Below are positions 16,101 through 24,165 of a DNA stretch of 46,934 nucleotides, in pieces. The DNA is taken from assembly GCF_004000865.1 (NCBI RefSeq), contig NZ_BIMB01000055.1, positions 1 through 46,934 of the forward strand. Reading direction: 5' to 3'. The notes beneath the pieces are model-generated. The model was not told where the DNA came from and ran no database searches. It saw only the letters and a list, made by a program, of their open reading frames with translations. The DNA comes from Paenibacillus elgii NBRC 100335. Its GTDB lineage: Bacteria; Bacillota; Bacilli; Paenibacillales; NBRC-103111. The translations under genes and the position numbers were made by a program. Position 1 is the stretch's first letter. Every line of letters starts with the position of its first letter.

Positions 16101-18957
16101 TCTTCGCAAGCTCACTCGACAGTCCGGTTCCCCATACATTCGGCCCCGAAATGGCGTTCTTGGGTCCGCGAGCCAGATTGGGCACGCCACGCTCCCACTG
16201 ATCGTTGTTTCCGCTGTGCGTCCAGCCGTTGTCATCGGGGCCGTTAAAGTCGTCGGCGAACAATTCTTTGCCGGCCGTGAAGGTCCAGGACACTTCGTTC
16301 GACGGTTCGCTTAGAACATTGCTCTGGGTTCGGGTTTTAACCGTATAGTAATAAGTGCCTTTTTGCGGTGTCGGCAGCTCCCCGTAATTTTGCGAGCGGC
16401 TTGTTCCGACCTCTTGATAATTGCCGCCCGGCTGCGTGGAGCGGTAGATGACGTATTCTTTAATTTTTCCTTCCGGCGATTTGTCCCACTCGACGATCAC
16501 TCTTCCCGGCGTGTTGCTTCTTATCTTAACGTGAGGCGCCGGGGGCGGGGCCGTTTCCGGGCCGATCAGTTCCAGATTGTCGATGTACCATCCGAAATCG
16601 CTGCCGTATTCGCCGTTCAAGTTAAAGGCGACAAACACTTGCTCACCGGCATAAGCCGATAAATCGAGGTAATCGGTTTTCCAGCCGTAGCTTTGAAAGT
16701 CAAAGTGTTTGACCCGATCGAAGGCAAAGCCGGTTTTGCTGGAAGCGACGAAAATTTCGGCCTTATCGAAAATCGCGCTCATCCAGCTTCCTAGTTTGTA
16801 CCAATGCGTGAAGGACAATATCGTATGCTGGCCGTCTCTTAAATCGATAAGGGGCATCACGACGAAGCTCTTGGTTCCGACGGGATATTTGCCGTCCAGT
16901 TTCGTAGCGAGCACCTTGGTGCCGGAATACGCTTTGCCGGGACCGCTCGTCGGCGTTCCCCATTCCCAGATTCCGGTATCGCCGCCAAATTCAAAGCCTT
17001 GGATATGTTCTTCGAAATTTTGCTTATAACCGAGCTTGACGCCTTCGGAGATTTCAATGGACCAAACCGTCGTTTCCGTAGAATTCCCGCCAAAATCCGT
17101 CGCTCGGAGCTTATAGTCTATGCCGGGAACTGTCAGCATCAATTTCGGAATATCGGCTTCATACTGGCCGTCCTTCGCATTGCCCGATACGAGCTTCATC
17201 GGAACGGATGTCCAATCGTCCGCGCCCTTCGCCCGAACCGACACTTCCGCGCCGGTTATGCCCGTCTGGTCTTTGACACCTGCGGCAACGGTCAGATCCA
17301 TCACGTTAAAAGCCAGCGGAATAGGCGTATGTGCAATAACCGGCAGATCGGCATCCTTCCCGTCGATCGAGATTATGCCTTCCACGGTGCCGATCCCTTG
17401 CTGCAAGGACGATACGGCATTCAAGGCGTTGATCAGCCCCCATCCGTAGCCGTTGCTGGGAACTTGAGGATAGTCGTTGTCCGTTAGCGGAACCGCCGTT
17501 TCCTTTAAAATGGCTTCCACTTGATCGGCGGTTAACGAATGGTTGGCCTGCAGCAGCAGGGCGGCTACCCCGGCGGTATGAGGGCTTGCCATGGACGTGC
17601 CGTTTAAAGATTTGTACCCGCCCCCGGGCACGGAAGAGCGGATGCTTACGCCCGGCGCCGCCACTTCCGGTTTTACCGTTCCGTAAGGCGAAGGTCCGCG
17701 CAGAGAGAAAGCGGCCAGCTGATTCTGGTAATTGACGGCTCCGGTGGAGAACGATTCAGGATAATTGGCCGGAGCGGTAACGGAACCCGGCCCGCCGTTA
17801 TTGTCCGGAGGCTTCGTATTCCCCGCGGAGAAAAAGGCCATGATGTTAGCTGCCCGCCACGACTTGACAATGTCCCGGAAAAATTCGTTTTTTCCTGCCG
17901 GAATATTCCCCCAGGAATTGTTCACGATATCGGGAGCCAATTCGGGGTGCGCATTACCGTGCTTATCCTTCGGCGCCAAAATCCATTCGCCGGCATCCAA
18001 AATGGCCGAATCCGTCGTTTGGCCATTCGAATCGAATACTCGGGCGGCCATCCATTTGGCCTGCGGCGCTACCCCGATCCTATTGGCGCCTTCCGGATCG
18101 GAGCCGACCATGGTGCCCATCACGTGAGTGCCGTGGCCGTCGCCGTCGTAAGGCAGCTTTTTCATCTCGAGCGTGGCGTCATACCAGTTCAATTCCGGGC
18201 TAACGATATTTCCTTGCGCGTCGAACCCCCTCCATTTTCGTTGGAGCGCGGGATGGGTATAATCGACGCCCGAGTCCATATTCGCCACGACGATTCCCGT
18301 TCCGTCAAAACCCATTTGCCAAGCTTGCGGAACGTTGATATTTTTCAGGTTCCAGGGGATGTTGTCGGGGCCGGCCGGTTGCGGCAGGGCACGTCCGTCC
18401 GCTTGCTCCGGCGCTTTATTCAACTGGTATACCTGGTTTGGCAGCACCTTTTCCACATCGGGGCGGGAGGCGATTTGCTCCATGACCTCTTTGGTGCTCG
18501 TGACCGCCATTGCGTTTACGATGAAATAATGTTTATAGTCCTTGACTTGCCCGTTTTTTTCCATTTGCTCCAGGTCGCTTGAGATGCTGGCTTGGGCACG
18601 GTCCGCCGTATCCTGCAGCGTATGTATAACCGTATTTCTGACGGACGCTTTCCGTTTGGCGGACGTTTCTTTCATGATTGAGGACCGCTGCCGGGCTTGG
18701 GTGGAGATCCGCTCGACATCGACCTGGTCTTTAAATTTCACAAGATAGGAGACAAAAGCGTTTTGATCAAATGCCTCTTGAAGCTGCGCATCGATTTTCT
18801 CTGCCGTCGTATGGAATCTGCGCTCATCAGGCAATGGCCGAGCCGCCGATTCCGTGTTGTTGGCATTCGCCATCGCGAAGCCGGCAGGGGATGATGAAAA
18901 AAGAATCAAGAAAGCAAGCACGAAATTAAACCACTTAGGAACGATTTTAAAATACAC
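13174..18957 (-). CDS. Giant S8 subtilase with adhesin-like modules and C-terminal S-layer homology domains
   Basis: This is a secreted, cell-wall-anchored serine protease of about 1927 aa. Domains in order: signal peptide (1-30), I9-type propeptide (about 60-185), S8 catalytic domain (about 205-525) with triad Asp228 (ANMDSGVDYTHP), His275 (DGHGTHVMG) and Ser455 (NGTSMASPH), and a beta domain (540-640). These are followed by two jellyroll modules of the choice-of-anchor/MAM type (about 655-800 and 900-1055), a fibronectin-III domain between them, two carboxypeptidase-regulatory-like domains (1108-1255), a Big_2 Ig-like domain (1425-1520), a Pro/Glu/Lys linker and SLH repeats (1777-1927). The frame is open to 18999 but begins there with a TTG lacking a Shine-Dalgarno sequence. 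GTG at 18955-18957 is preceded by GGGAGGACATAGGAGA and is the better start. It resembles bacillopeptidase F/Vpr-like enzymes. Confidence 0.92.
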   Translation of the reverse strand: MYFKIVPKWFNFVLAFLILFSSSPAGFAMANANNTESAARPLPDERRFHTTAEKIDAQLQEAFDQNAFVSYLVKFKDQVDVERISTQARQRSSIMKETSAKRKASVRNTVIHTLQDTADRAQASISSDLEQMEKNGQVKDYKHYFIVNAMAVTSTKEVMEQIASRPDVEKVLPNQVYQLNKAPEQADGRALPQPAGPDNIPWNLKNINVPQAWQMGFDGTGIVVANMDSGVDYTHPALQRKWRGFDAQGNIVSPELNWYDATLEMKKLPYDGDGHGTHVMGTMVGSDPEGANRIGVAPQAKWMAARVFDSNGQTTDSAILDAGEWILAPKDKHGNAHPELAPDIVNNSWGNIPAGKNEFFRDIVKSWRAANIMAFFSAGNTKPPDNNGGPGSVTAPANYPESFSTGAVNYQNQLAAFSLRGPSPYGTVKPEVAAPGVSIRSSVPGGGYKSLNGTSMASPHTAGVAALLLQANHSLTADQVEAILKETAVPLTDNDYPQVPSNGYGWGLINALNAVSSLQQGIGTVEGIISIDGKDADLPVIAHTPIPLAFNVMDLTVAAGVKDQTGITGAEVSVRAKGADDWTSVPMKLVSGNAKDGQYEADIPKLMLTVPGIDYKLRATDFGGNSTETTVWSIEISEGVKLGYKQNFEEHIQGFEFGGDTGIWEWGTPTSGPGKAYSGTKVLATKLDGKYPVGTKSFVVMPLIDLRDGQHTILSFTHWYKLGSWMSAIFDKAEIFVASSKTGFAFDRVKHFDFQSYGWKTDYLDLSAYAGEQVFVAFNLNGEYGSDFGWYIDNLELIGPETAPPPAPHVKIRSNTPGRVIVEWDKSPEGKIKEYVIYRSTQPGGNYQEVGTSRSQNYGELPTPQKGTYYYTVKTRTQSNVLSEPSNEVSWTFTAGKELFADDFNGPDDNGWTHSGNNDQWERGVPNLARGPKNAISGPNVWGTGLSSELAKNSDQSLISPEIDLTRAQSASVYFQQWHDLDEFDKAYVEVSKDNGATWDKIAQYPKQPTRFWVLEEIGLGNYVGHKIKVRFHLISKNSIGSAGWYIDDFEVRETPPVKSKSASQANANDDEQPARSGFRPSLQAMRATKSFSLQSIDAAASSLPADATVTVLETDRSTKTVTGTGRYTLKHPPGDYTLRVEAYGYRPVTRTVSIQKDRTVKADFHLQPLAKGRITGQITDRQTGKPIAGANVRTMEDLRTTPAITDVQGTFSIEAYEGDYTLLISALGYLSENTPIHVQGDQTLVQPVRLQSFTGTPNELAYDSGKADNALAYHVAGNGYAVRMTTDSPSQVTGARFFFWNEGWPAPGGTRFQYAIYEADPIDGIPGKMVAGPYDGTAKTDGTWTDVAFQNPVILNGDFYIAYLQTGVYPDVPGLAVDNNRENFKRSWKKDGDQWSRSTTIGNFMIRAKINKITGVPADPPPGVASIAVTPSQAALKAGDTVRLSVTASVYSNVYSDVYSNGGFKTIPVTSGLNFTSSDNKVATVDQTGLVRGIKAGQTTIFITYAGASTSAAITVESETRPQPEPKPEPKPEPKPVPVPEPKPEPDSESDSESAPALPPSSFTTGPKVDDRLKIMDDGRIIGYLKAASNNGVETAVISISKDEIERQLAKGKTEAITMNFTSVSLTKFHSVIVELDPATTDRLLASGKRMIITGSSFAIEIPNAALSEFRTKEGLKINMAVSAEGLGGIQPMATRSATIVSPIVSVYHSNDVFGQPITLTLKLDSKTAAGQKAGLYRKDRETGWSFDRASARNGDGLVGTLSRPGSYAALEYHRTFADIAGHWGRNEMEILASQHVIAGKTDDSFVPDDSVTRAEFAVMLDRVLGKETDWRQRAQEEDARQPLTREEAVSMLVEALGIELPSGNVELPFKDIDNLTPKGRSLVAYAFDKGIINGVEETRFAGNEPSSRAQAAAMIYRLMLSLGKI

Positions 18958-18999
18958 TCTCCTATGTCCTCCCGTATTGTTTGTGTAGAAACAGAACAA

Positions 19000-19028
19000 A
19001 TTGTACTACACAAAGATTTTTTCGTAAA
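19000..19028 (-). promoter_or_regulatory. Sigma-A promoter of the subtilase gene
   Basis: Read on the minus strand, TTTACG (19028-19023) and TACAAT (19005-19000) are 17 bp apart. The -10 lies about 42 bp upstream of the GTG start, a normal leader length. Confidence 0.6.
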
Positions 19029-19036
19029 TACAAATA

Positions 19037-19054
19037 TTTTGCATTGATGCAAAA
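19037..19054. promoter_or_regulatory. Palindromic operator candidate upstream of the subtilase promoter
   Basis: TTTTGCATTGATGCAAAA is a perfect inverted repeat with 8-bp arms and a 2-bp centre. It lies 9 bp upstream of the subtilase -35 element and about 60 bp upstream of the divergent TetR-operon promoter. The binding factor is unknown. Confidence 0.5.
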
Positions 19055-19117
19055 CAGGCTGTGGAGCCAAGGTCGGACATCCCCCTAAATCAGGTAAAAA
19101 AAATGGTTAGTTTTCTA

Positions 19118-19146
19118 TTGACAGGTTAGATTATCCAGTATAAAAT
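19118..19146 (+). promoter_or_regulatory. Strong sigma-A promoter of the TetR/HlyD/permease operon
   Basis: A consensus TTGACA (19118-19123), a 17-bp spacer and TAAAAT (19141-19146) form the best promoter seen in the window. The predicted start of transcription is near 19153, just ahead of the operator-like repeats. Confidence 0.8.
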
Positions 19147-19162
19147 ACCAATCAGAGATCAC

Positions 19163-19204
19163 TTGAACAAATGTTCAAAACAAACGTTCAAAATCGTGTT
19201 CAAA
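19163..19204. promoter_or_regulatory. Operator-like repeats, probable TetR autoregulation site
   Basis: TTGAAC-AAAT-GTTCAA (19163-19178) is an inverted repeat right after the predicted transcription start. GTTCAAA recurs at 19173, 19186 and 19198, so three copies stand 13 and 12 bp apart. This layout, between promoter and start codon, is what an autoregulated TetR gene would show. Binding is inferred. Confidence 0.6.
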
Positions 19205-19221
19205 TCGAAAGGGAGGTCTTC

Positions 19222-19836
19222 ATGAAACCGGAAGCGCAGGGAAAAGACGTCAAGCTGAAAATATTGAACGCCGCCAAGAAGCTGTTCGCAAAAAAAGGCT
19301 TCGAGGGCACGACGGTACGGCAGATTTGCGATGAAGCGGGAGTGGCGCTAGCTCTGGTGTCTTATCATTTCGGCGGCAAGGAGAACGTGTTCTACGCACT
19401 GTTCGAAACGTTCGCCCCGGCGTTCCTGGCAGCGGAGTACGACCTCGAAAATCCTGCGCAGGATTTGCAAGCGTTCGTCCGTGAGTTTGCGCTCTTTCGT
19501 TTGGCGGAGCCGGAGCTGATCAATATCCTTCAGCAGGAGGTTATGATGGAGAGCCCGCGGCTGGAGAAGCTTCAGTCGATCATCTATGTACTGTGGCGGC
19601 AGCTGCGTCTCATTCTTGAAGCAGGCAGAGCCAAGGGGCAGTTCGAGTTCGATTCGACCCGCCATACGGTGCATTTTATCGTAGGTACGCTCGTGTTTTC
19701 GCGCAGCAGCCCGTTTCTGGACCCCGTATTTCAGGATGAGAACGAAACGAACCAGCCTACGGCGGCCGAGACCGAAAAAATCGTTGTAGAGCTGACAACC
19801 AAATTCATTTTGAACGGAATCAAAAGCAAAATATAG
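19222..19836 (+). CDS. TetR/AcrR family transcriptional regulator
   Basis: This DNA-binding regulator has about 204 aa. The N-terminal TetR helix-turn-helix is clear (KILNAAKKLFAKKGFEGTTV, then RQICDEAGVALALVSYHFGG), followed by KENVFYALFETF, the usual start of the ligand-binding domain. Ligand-domain helices fill the rest, with the YfiR/CecR-like pattern FVREFALFRLAEPELINILQ. The open frame starts at 19171, inside the operator repeats. ATG 19222 is chosen because GGGAGGT precedes it. It leads an operon with a HlyD-family adaptor, an ABC-2 permease and a secreted protein, so it most likely represses that exporter until an inducer binds. Confidence 0.93.
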   Translation: MKPEAQGKDVKLKILNAAKKLFAKKGFEGTTVRQICDEAGVALALVSYHFGGKENVFYALFETFAPAFLAAEYDLENPAQDLQAFVREFALFRLAEPELINILQQEVMMESPRLEKLQSIIYVLWRQLRLILEAGRAKGQFEFDSTRHTVHFIVGTLVFSRSSPFLDPVFQDENETNQPTAAETEKIVVELTTKFILNGIKSKI

Positions 19837-19872
19837 AGAGAAGAGAAGCATCGGGAGAGGGGAACGGAGGAA

Positions 19873-21078
19873 ATGAAGAAACAAGTGGCGGCAATCGTCG
19901 TATTGGCATTAGCGCTCAGTGGAGGAGGCTGGATGCTGGCGGCGCAGGGCAAGGATGCGGTAACGCTGGCTTCTTCCAACAAAGGAAGCATTCTGACGGC
20001 AGAGCAGGTGAATGTTTCGTTTCAAGGCGTCGGCGGCAAAATCATCGATCTGCCGATCAAAGAGGAACAGACGGTGCGCAAGGGCGACGTGCTGATGACG
20101 CTCGATCCGACGGATATCGACCTACAGCTTCGCAAAGCGCAGGCCGATGTAGAGGTAACGACCTTAAAGATCAAGCAGGCGGAAGACGGCATCCAAGTCG
20201 CCCAAAGCAAGCTGGGCAACGCAGTCAAGCAGGCGCAGCTCGGCTTGTCGCAGGCGGAGACGCAGGAGGCGCAGGTGGCAGACGGCGCGAGAAGCGAAGA
20301 TATCGAACGGCAGAAGCTTGCCGTCGCGGCTTCGGAGGAAGCGTACACGCATGCGCTCAAGCTGTACAACCAACTACTCAATACGGAAGAGGCGTACGAT
20401 AGTAATCCGTATTCGTACAAGGATCACCGCGATGCGGTCGAGAATGCACGCAGCCAGGTAACGACACTGGAGAATGCGAGAAATCAGCAGAAGGCCGTTC
20501 TGGATAAAATGCTCGCCGGAGCGACGGATAAAGAACGCAAGCTGGCGGCGCTGCAAGCGGACCGCGCCAAGGCGGTCGTCGAGCAGCAGCAGCTCGCCGA
20601 AGGCGATATCGCGAATCAGCGGATCGGCATCGAGGCGCTGAACAAGCAGTTGGAGCAATTGAACATTTTGATGGAATCGCTGAAGGTGCAGAAGGACCGC
20701 TTCACGCTGCGCGCTCCGGGTGACGGCAAAGTGGTCAAAATCATGCCGAAGACGGGCGAGAACGTCGGCTCCGGGATGCCTGTCGTTGTATTGGAAACGG
20801 GCAAGCTCTATTACGACTTGTATGTCGATGAGCGCCAGGTTGGCAAGTTCCAGGCCGGTTCCGCTGTTCCGACGCATTTTGCCGCACTGCCGGACAAGGT
20901 GGAGGGCAAAGTCCAGTTTGTCACGGCCGCGCCGCAATTCGCCGCGCTCCGTATGAGCCGGGAGAAAGGCACCGCAGATTTGAACTCGTTCCAAGTGCGT
21001 GTCTACGTAGAGCGGACCGACAAGCTGCTGCCGGGCATGACAGCGGAGGTGCGTGTCGATGAAATCCCTGCTCGATGA
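19873..21078 (+). CDS. HlyD-family membrane-fusion/adaptor protein
   Basis: This 401-aa export adaptor has one N-terminal membrane anchor (VAAIVVLALALSGGGWMLAA). Next come the first half of a biotinyl-lipoyl-like barrel (GVGGKIIDLPIKEEQTVRKG), a long helical hairpin rich in Lys, Gln and Glu (about residues 75-260, probable coiled coil), the second half (FTLRAPGDGKVVKIMPKTGE) and a beta-barrel (LYYDLYVDERQVGKFQAGS). In Gram-positive bacteria such proteins work with an ABC or other exporter on the outer face of the membrane. Its last 20 bp overlap the start of the permease gene, so the two are translationally coupled. Confidence 0.9.
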   Translation: MKKQVAAIVVLALALSGGGWMLAAQGKDAVTLASSNKGSILTAEQVNVSFQGVGGKIIDLPIKEEQTVRKGDVLMTLDPTDIDLQLRKAQADVEVTTLKIKQAEDGIQVAQSKLGNAVKQAQLGLSQAETQEAQVADGARSEDIERQKLAVAASEEAYTHALKLYNQLLNTEEAYDSNPYSYKDHRDAVENARSQVTTLENARNQQKAVLDKMLAGATDKERKLAALQADRAKAVVEQQQLAEGDIANQRIGIEALNKQLEQLNILMESLKVQKDRFTLRAPGDGKVVKIMPKTGENVGSGMPVVVLETGKLYYDLYVDERQVGKFQAGSAVPTHFAALPDKVEGKVQFVTAAPQFAALRMSREKGTADLNSFQVRVYVERTDKLLPGMTAEVRVDEIPAR

Positions 21079-22213
21079 ATCGAAATATGCGCTATCCGGC
21101 AAATTCGTCCTGGCGATCCTGATCGCTCCGCTGATCGTAGCGGCGCTGTTCGGCTACATGTTCAAGAACGGCCAAATCAACGAAGCGCCGATGGCGGTCG
21201 TCGATGAAGACAACAGCTTGTACAGCCAGCAGTTTATCGACAAGGTGAACGCGTCCCAATATCTCAACGTCGTGGACGTGTTCCACGAGGCGATCCCGCC
21301 GGAAAAGCTGATGGCCAATGAAAAATATATGGTCGTCATGTATCTGCCGCGGGGAATGGAGCAGTACCGATTCCAAGGGAAGCAGATTAATATAGGCTTG
21401 CTCATCGATAACTCGATGCCATCGGCTATTGGGAACATACGTTCCGGTATGCAGGAGCTGATTACAATCGAGAACACGACACTGTCCGTGGGCAAGCTGA
21501 AGGTGATGGGACTCGGCGACGATGCGGCGATGGGGATTGCCTCCCCGCTCTCGCTGCAGCAGCGGCTGCTGTTTAACCCGACCTCCGATTTTATAGGCTT
21601 TATGGTCATCGGTTTCGTCAATGTGGTGGCTCTGGGGATTACCGCCATCGCCGGGGCATCCATCGTCCCTCGTCTGCGGGTGGAGGGCCGGCTGGAGGAG
21701 GCGCTTCGTTCGCCGATCGGGCTCTGGTCGCGCGTGCTGCCGTACGCGGTGATCTCCTGCATCAGCTTGATGCTGGCCTTCGGACTTCTGAAGCAGCTTG
21801 GCGGGCTGAGATTTGTCGGGAATCCGCTGGAATTTCTGGTTCCGCTGCTGCTCTACACGCTGACGGTCACGCTGATGGGCATGGTCGTGGGCTGGACGGC
21901 GGCGGACCCGTCGAAGGTGGCGCTTCGCACCTATGCGATTGTGTACCCGTCCTTTATGCTGTCCGGTGTGCAGGTGGCCACGATTATATTCCCCGGGCCG
22001 ATTCAGGCGGTCAGCAACATGCTGCCGTTGACCTGGCTGTTCAAATTCATTCGGGGCATCGGCTACCGCGGCGGCGCACTTGAATATTTCGCAAGGGAAC
22101 TCGGTGTATTTATCGTGATGATCGGCGTGATGTCGCTTGCCGTCGGTTTGCTGACGATGTGGGAGACGCGCCGGGTTAAAGTAAATTCAACAGTGGGAGA
22201 GGTTGCAGCATGA
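21059..22213 (+). CDS. ABC-2 type transporter permease
   Basis: This is a 384-aa integral membrane protein of the ABC-2 (ABC2_membrane_3) class. There is one N-terminal membrane segment (GKFVLAILIAPLIVAALFGY), a large outside loop with the family pattern (EAPMAVVDEDNSLYSQQFID and YMVVMYLPRGMEQYRFQGKQ) and about five C-terminal membrane segments. GGAGGTG upstream selects ATG 21059 over the in-frame GTG at 21053. No ATP-binding subunit is encoded in this operon or elsewhere in the window. The subunit must come from another locus, or the protein works in an ATPase-independent way as proposed for YhgE/Pip-type relatives. It overlaps the adaptor gene upstream and the secreted-protein gene downstream. 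Confidence 0.85.
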   Translation: MKSLLDESKYALSGKFVLAILIAPLIVAALFGYMFKNGQINEAPMAVVDEDNSLYSQQFIDKVNASQYLNVVDVFHEAIPPEKLMANEKYMVVMYLPRGMEQYRFQGKQINIGLLIDNSMPSAIGNIRSGMQELITIENTTLSVGKLKVMGLGDDAAMGIASPLSLQQRLLFNPTSDFIGFMVIGFVNVVALGITAIAGASIVPRLRVEGRLEEALRSPIGLWSRVLPYAVISCISLMLAFGLLKQLGGLRFVGNPLEFLVPLLLYTLTVTLMGMVVGWTAADPSKVALRTYAIVYPSFMLSGVQVATIIFPGPIQAVSNMLPLTWLFKFIRGIGYRGGALEYFARELGVFIVMIGVMSLAVGLLTMWETRRVKVNSTVGEVAA

Positions 22214-24066
22214 CGAATTCGAACCATCAATGGAAAAAAACGGCACTATCCGTCGTTTTGACGGCGTCCCTGCTCGGCACGGCGTCCATGCCGTCTGCCA
22301 TGGCGGCTTCGGCTGCGCCAGAAGCTGCGGTAACAACGGACACGTCGAAGGCAGCTTCGGGCGGCCAAGCATCCGGGACGATCGCGGGAACGCCGCTGCT
22401 GCAAAGCTATGCGCTCACGGATAAGCTGCAGGTCGAAATCAAGAGCCTGCTGAACGAAACGACCAGCGAAGGCACACGCATCGCTGCGGTCGTACGGGTT
22501 CGGAGCTCGGACGCCACGGTGGCGAAAATTCCGGACTTGGAGCTGCGGGTCAAAACGGCCGACGGGTACGAATATCCGATGCAAGCGAGCGTCTTTAACG
22601 CCCATGCCATTCGTCCGGGCACGACCGAGGAATTGAACTTCCTCGTCAAGGTGGACCGCCGGAGTCCTTCAGAGCTTACCGAGCTGGTCTGGTACGCCGT
22701 CGATTGGTACTCGTATCCGAAGAAGGAGACCGTGCAGCTTGCGGTGCCCATAAAAGGACAAGAATGGACCGGACCGCTGTCGAGCTTCACGAATTCCGCT
22801 TCATCAGTGCTGCCGTGGGAGCGCTCCTTTACGCTAAGTCCGGCGCTGGAATCGCCGCTCGTTTACACGCCGGTTTCGGTGAACCGGGACAATACGCCGC
22901 AAGGCCCGGTAACGACGGTGAAGATGCGCGTGGAAAACCCGTCCGCCACCAAAGAGGCTGTCCCTGATTTTACCATAGACGGCAGGTCGAACGGGAACGG
23001 AAGCACGGATAAAACGGTCTTCCCGGGGAAACGGGTCGAGGCATCCCCGCTGGTGCTTGAACCGAAGGAGCAGCGGTACATCCATTTCGCCATTCCAACG
23101 GATAAGGACACCGTGCTCACGAACTTCAACGTGCTGACTCCGGAAACGTTCCGCCAGCTTGATCCCAAAGGCCAGCCCAGCCAGGTTTCCTACAACGTGG
23201 GTCGTTATCAGGTGGCGCTGCCTGTTACGAGCCGCACGGCGGAGTTCAATGCAGCCAAGCCTTATGAGCCGGGCCAGCCGTTCGTCTTCGATAGCTTGTC
23301 CGATACGATCGATCCGCACCTGTCGGTGTCGATGGTCGAGTTCCATCGTCATGAAAACGAGGGCGAAGGCTATCAGACCGTGATTGCGAAGCTGCTGCTC
23401 ACAAACAACAGCGACCTGCCGGTTCCGGTGCCGACGTTCCAGACGAAGCTGATTACGGCGCAGGGCATGACGTATTCCGGCAACCGTCAAACGGGGGCCA
23501 TTGCAGAAATTATGCCGCAAACGAGCTATGCCGTGAGCTATGCGTTCAACATGCCGACCGAGAATGAGGACGAGCAATACGTTCTGAAGTTCACGGATGC
23601 GAAGACGGCGGCGCCGGCCTCGACGACGATCGGAGCATACCGCGTAGCAATGCAGGAAACGAAGCTGGATGTGGCAAATATGTCGTTCTATCCGTTCAAG
23701 GTGAAGCTCAACGACTGGACGCTGAACGCGCGGTATAACGTACCTTCGGCGCTCTCTCCGAATACGCCGATCAGCTATACGTACCGGATGAAGCTTGATA
23801 TGGACATTGCCCGCAATGAGCATGTCGTGGTCGATCCGAATTCGTCCAAAATGCAGTTGGAGCTGGTAGATAAGACGGGCAGAATATTGTCAACCAAGTC
23901 GCTGCCGTTCAGCGGCGTCAACCGGTTGATCAGCGGCGCACAGTTTATTCAGTTCGATACCCTGCGCACCGAAGAGCACGAGTATCCGTTGGACATCAAT
24001 ATTTACGAAGTGATCACGACCCCGACGGGCGAAGCGAAACGGCTTGTCGGCGTTTTGAAACAATAG
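22210..24066 (+). CDS. Large secreted protein of unknown function in the TetR/HlyD/permease operon
   Basis: No known family is recognised with certainty. The 618-aa product starts with a typical signal peptide (KKTALSVVLTASLLGTASMP, then SAMAASA; cleavage near residue 33), then an Ala/Thr/Ser-rich stretch. The remaining 540 residues read as all-beta and seem to hold about four related immunoglobulin-like units (roughly 70-180, 215-335, 370-470 and 490-605). They share a pattern of IP-D-L/F, a Gly-containing turn, an I/M-x-P-G/Q step and an aromatic strand (for example IPDLELRVKTADGYEYPM and VPTFQTKLITAQGMTYSG). The start overlaps the permease stop codon by 4 bp (ATGA), so it is part of the operon and ends at its terminator. 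It could be a partner or substrate of the exporter. Confidence 0.75.
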   Translation: MTNSNHQWKKTALSVVLTASLLGTASMPSAMAASAAPEAAVTTDTSKAASGGQASGTIAGTPLLQSYALTDKLQVEIKSLLNETTSEGTRIAAVVRVRSSDATVAKIPDLELRVKTADGYEYPMQASVFNAHAIRPGTTEELNFLVKVDRRSPSELTELVWYAVDWYSYPKKETVQLAVPIKGQEWTGPLSSFTNSASSVLPWERSFTLSPALESPLVYTPVSVNRDNTPQGPVTTVKMRVENPSATKEAVPDFTIDGRSNGNGSTDKTVFPGKRVEASPLVLEPKEQRYIHFAIPTDKDTVLTNFNVLTPETFRQLDPKGQPSQVSYNVGRYQVALPVTSRTAEFNAAKPYEPGQPFVFDSLSDTIDPHLSVSMVEFHRHENEGEGYQTVIAKLLLTNNSDLPVPVPTFQTKLITAQGMTYSGNRQTGAIAEIMPQTSYAVSYAFNMPTENEDEQYVLKFTDAKTAAPASTTIGAYRVAMQETKLDVANMSFYPFKVKLNDWTLNARYNVPSALSPNTPISYTYRMKLDMDIARNEHVVVDPNSSKMQLELVDKTGRILSTKSLPFSGVNRLISGAQFIQFDTLRTEEHEYPLDINIYEVITTPTGEAKRLVGVLKQ

Positions 24067-24088
24067 GACGGCGTTTGCGCATTCCGAA

Positions 24089-24124
24089 AGCAGCAGGTTC
24101 TCTCAGCGAGGGCCTGCTTTTTTT
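24089..24124 (+). terminator. Intrinsic terminator of the TetR/HlyD/permease operon
   Basis: GCAGGTTCTC pairs with GAGGGCCTGC (two G-T pairs) around a TCAGC loop and is followed by seven T, about 25 bp after the 618-aa protein gene. Confidence 0.88.
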
Positions 24125-24165
24125 ATTAATGATAGAATGTATAAGTTTTCAGCGGAGCTAAACCA

